Below, one piece after another: positions 61,883-64,000 of a DNA stretch of 64,000 nucleotides. The DNA lies in NCBI RefSeq assembly GCF_009733815.1, contig NZ_WNXY01000001.1, positions 62,001-126,000 on the forward strand, read 5' to 3'. Both the position numbers and the translations under genes were made by a program. The notes under the pieces are model-generated. The model saw nothing but the letters and a program-made list of their open reading frames with translations, was not told the origin of the DNA and ran no database searches. The DNA comes from Pseudactinotalea suaedae. GTDB lineage: Bacteria > Actinomycetota > Actinomycetes > Actinomycetales > Beutenbergiaceae. Numbering within the stretch: the first letter of the stretch is position 1; every line of letters starts with the position of its first letter.

Positions 61883-62656
61883 TCAGCCCGCGAGGATCGC
61901 GTTGAAGGTGGCGGCGTCGACCGCGAACCAGATCTGCTCGGCGCGGGCGAGGAGCTCGCCGTCGGCGCTCCAGAGCGCCGAGGACGTCCAGGACCGACGG
62001 CCCTCAGTCGCTTCGAGGCGGCCGGTCACCACGGTGGTGTGCTCGGGCTCGGGCCAGCGGAGCACCTCTGCCGTGATGGTGCCGAGCACGAGCGGCCGGC
62101 CCAGGAGGTCGGAGGTCCAGCCGCTCGGGCAGTCGAGCGCCGCCCAGATCCAGGGCTCGGTGAGCGGGTCGCCCGCGAGGGTGTCGGCAGGTCGCCACAG
62201 GCAGGCGGTGCCGCCGGTCGAGAGCGGGCCGGGCGTGAGCCGCATGCCGTCGCCGGGTTCGCGCCCCGTGCCGCAGACGAAGCAGTGCGGAAAGGGGTGC
62301 CGATCGGGTCCGACGTAGCGGTCTGCGGTGGCGGCGGCGACCTCGGGCGTGACGAACGGAGGAGGCGCCGCGGTCCAGGGCGGAGCGCTCGCGGCGGTGG
62401 CGACGGTGGTGCCGTCGTGCGCCATGGTCGCGATCGGTGTGTCCAGGTCGGCGCCGTCATCGGTGCGGACGTCCACGACGACGTCCAGCGGTGTCTCCAA
62501 CGGCGGGGGAGCGCTGAGCCTGACGGTGATCGGACCGAGATCGGCAGACGTGGCCGCGCGCAGCGCCTGGGCCAGCGAGCCTGCGCTCCACCCGCCGTTC
62601 CCCGATGACGACGGTCCGCAGTACCTCGCCGGGATCGTGATGTACATGGGAGCCAT
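61883..62656 (-). CDS. Thioesterase/hotdog-fold-like protein
   Basis: A 257-residue protein with features of a double-hotdog acyl-CoA thioesterase: I-P-A-R-Y-C-G-P-S-S-S-G-N-G-G-W-S-A-G (about 8-26) and a second half with T-A-E-V-L-R-W-P. A C-F-V-C-G motif (about 127-131) lies between the modules. Enzyme activity not certain. Start ATG 62656 fits the length; a second Met lies three codons in. Convergent with the exporter operon and divergent from the LigD-type gene. Confidence 0.68.
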   Translation of the reverse strand: MAPMYITIPARYCGPSSSGNGGWSAGSLAQALRAATSADLGPITVRLSAPPPLETPLDVVVDVRTDDGADLDTPIATMAHDGTTVATAASAPPWTAAPPPFVTPEVAAATADRYVGPDRHPFPHCFVCGTGREPGDGMRLTPGPLSTGGTACLWRPADTLAGDPLTEPWIWAALDCPSGWTSDLLGRPLVLGTITAEVLRWPEPEHTTVVTGRLEATEGRRSWTSSALWSADGELLARAEQIWFAVDAATFNAILAG

Positions 62657-62752
62657 GGTGACGGATCGGCCCCGCACCGGGGGTCGATCCAGGTCGACGG
62701 CGTTGCCCTCATGTTCACACGCGCGACCGCCCCCGAGTGGCACGCTGGTCGG

Positions 62753-63754
62753 ATGGCGCGGACGAAGCAGACCGAGATGCGCGAGGGCGTCGAGCTCACG
62801 AACCTGGACGCGGCGCTCTTCAGCGGCGCCGACGCCACCAAGAGGGACCTGATCGACTACCTCGAGGCGGTGGCGGAGCCGATCCTGCGCGAGCTGGCCG
62901 GTCGTCCGCTCTCGGTGGTGCGGGTCCGGCCTGGGCAGCCGTCGTTCATGCAGAAGAACCTGCCCGACTACGCGCCCGACTTCGTGCGCCGCACCACCGT
63001 GTGGTCCGACGCCGGCAACCGCGAGATCCACTATCCCCTCTGCGACGACCTCCGGACGCTGCTGTGGTTCGGGAACCAGCGCGCCGTCGAGTACCACCCG
63101 ACGCTCATGCTTCCGGACATCGCGACCGATCCCGCCGAGCGCACCGAGATCCTCGCCGGTCGCGTCACGCACCTCGTGCTGGACGTCGACCCGCCGGAGG
63201 GCGGCGGTTTCGACGTCGTGATCGCCTCCGCGCGCCTGATCCAGCAGGCGTTGGCCGACTCCGGGCTGGCGGGTGCGCTGAAGACCTCCGGGTCCAAGGG
63301 CGTGCACGTGATCGTCCCGGTCGTCGACCTCGAGCTGCCCGACGCCGCCGCAGCCACGCGTGCCCTCGCCGCCCGCGCCGAGCGTCTCGATCCCGACGTC
63401 GCCACCACCGCCTACATCAAGGCCGACCGTGGCGGGAAGGTGTTCCTCGACGCCACCCGTTCCGGCGGCGCCTCGCTGGCGTGCGCCTACAGTCCGCGGG
63501 TGCGACCCGGGACGCCCGTGTCCTTCCCAGTTCCCTGGGAGGATCTCGACGACGTCACACCGCTCGACTTCACGATCCGCTCGGTCCCGTCCATGCTCGA
63601 CGGCGACCCCTGGGCCGCGTCGCTCCCGTCGCCTCAGCAGGTTCCTGGGGATGTCATCGAGGAGGGCCACACCATCCCGGTCGCACGGGTGGCTGCGATG
63701 CACGAGGGCAAACGGCGCAAGCGCGCGGCGGAGAAGGCTGCCGACGGCGGCTGA
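62753..63754 (+). CDS. LigD-type DNA primase/polymerase domain protein
   Basis: A 333-residue stand-alone archaeo-eukaryotic primase-polymerase like the POL domain of LigD, used in non-homologous end joining repair. R-V-R-P-G-Q-P-S-F-M-Q-K-N-L (about 59-72), V-L-D-V-D-P-P-E-G (metal Asp pair, about 143-151), S-G-S-K-G-V-H-V (about 181-188) and L-D-A-T-R-S-G-G-A are seen. No Ku or ligase gene is in the window. ATG 62753 is favoured over 62711; CACGCT lies 6 nt upstream, an imperfect form of the leaderless -10. Confidence 0.88.
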   Translation: MARTKQTEMREGVELTNLDAALFSGADATKRDLIDYLEAVAEPILRELAGRPLSVVRVRPGQPSFMQKNLPDYAPDFVRRTTVWSDAGNREIHYPLCDDLRTLLWFGNQRAVEYHPTLMLPDIATDPAERTEILAGRVTHLVLDVDPPEGGGFDVVIASARLIQQALADSGLAGALKTSGSKGVHVIVPVVDLELPDAAAATRALAARAERLDPDVATTAYIKADRGGKVFLDATRSGGASLACAYSPRVRPGTPVSFPVPWEDLDDVTPLDFTIRSVPSMLDGDPWAASLPSPQQVPGDVIEEGHTIPVARVAAMHEGKRRKRAAEKAADGG

Positions 63755-63819
63755 GAGATATCGACCGCCCTCGTGCTCGCCGACGGTCCACGGGTGGACC
63801 CTCAGCGCCCATCAGCGGC

Positions 63820-64000
63820 TCAGCGCGGCTGCCCCCACATGGCGGCCATCGCCAGGAGGCAGATCACGGGGACGCCGACGGCGGCCACCCAGATCACGCG
63901 TGAGGGCCACCGGGTGCGACGAGTCTCGCCGTCGGGTCCGTGGACGACGCGCTCACGGTGAGCCGCGAACGAGACGATCAGCCCCGCCAGACCGAGCAGC
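63820..64000 (-). CDS. Membrane protein, C-terminal part (truncated by window end)
   Basis: 60 codons upstream of TGA 63820-63822 encode two membrane helices separated by a charged loop: L-L-G-L-A-G-L-I-V-S-F-A-A-H, then R-T-R-W-P-S-R and V-I-W-V-A-A-V-G-V-P-V-I-C-L-L-A-M. The 5' part lies beyond the window. Family not recognisable from this fragment. Confidence 0.55.
   Translation of the reverse strand, partial: LLGLAGLIVSFAAHRERVVHGPDGETRRTRWPSRVIWVAAVGVPVICLLAMAAMWGQPR

Overview
The window is a dense, high-GC stretch of actinobacterial chromosome (Actinomycetota). Markers of that group include the dxr-M50 protease-ispG-proS order, a GC-rich and very long infB, the DUF4439, DUF3046, DUF5997 and DUF4081 families, ClgR beside pgsA-cinA, a maltokinase-cap protein and a DUF664/DinB enzyme. 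The order rimP-nusA-ylxR-infB-rbfA-truB-ribF-rpsO-pnp-M16-dapB-dapA-rnj-ftsK-pgsA-cinA-clgR-nei-lhr-DUF3046 is the conserved actinobacterial core. A member of Propionibacteriales (Nocardioides/Aeromicrobium-like) is my best guess, held loosely. I saw no rRNA, tRNA, CRISPR array, insertion sequence or prophage.

Layout. 1-9.8 kb: isoprenoid genes dxr and ispG around an M50 intramembrane protease, a VOC/WYL divergent pair, a Fpg-type glycosylase and proS. 9.8-18 kb: the translation/transcription operon rimP-nusA-ylxR-infB-rbfA-truB, preceded by two leftward genes. 18-25 kb: an accessory block between truB and ribF with a GH116 glycosidase, a WXG100-like/hydrolase fusion with a possible EspG-like partner, a PadR regulator and a DUF4185 lipoprotein. 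25-31 kb: ribF-GNAT-rpsO-pnp-M16 protease. 31-41 kb: LysR/MFS pair, YqhA, dapB-DUF5997, several small regulators, dapA-rnj. 41-44.9 kb: secreted GH43 enzyme, TspO-like protein, VOC protein. 44.9-58.7 kb: ftsK, a CMD peroxidase-like protein, CapA, pgsA-cinA-clgR, bioY-nei, lhr, DUF664-DUF3046. 58.7-64 kb: maltokinase-cap protein, three-gene ABC exporter, thioesterase-like protein, LigD-type polymerase and the end of a membrane protein.

Regulatory signals. A TANNNT (-10) hexamer lies only 6-8 nt before about twenty start codons, so those genes are probably transcribed as leaderless mRNAs; this also corrects some starts. The GH116 and DUF4185 genes share a 16-bp CG-centred operator (15/16 identical after inversion) next to their -10 boxes, which points to one LacI-type regulator encoded elsewhere. 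The PadR gene has a 12-bp palindrome inside its own promoter. Between ylxR and infB lies a chain of four tiny ATGA-coupled reading frames followed by a hairpin that covers the infB ribosome binding site.

Oddities. One regulator gene begins with ATC where ATG is expected, behind a perfect leaderless promoter. The divergent PEP-mutase-family gene next to it carries a one-base frameshift. The GH116 protein lacks the glutamate expected as nucleophile. recA is not found after DUF3046, where synteny predicts it.
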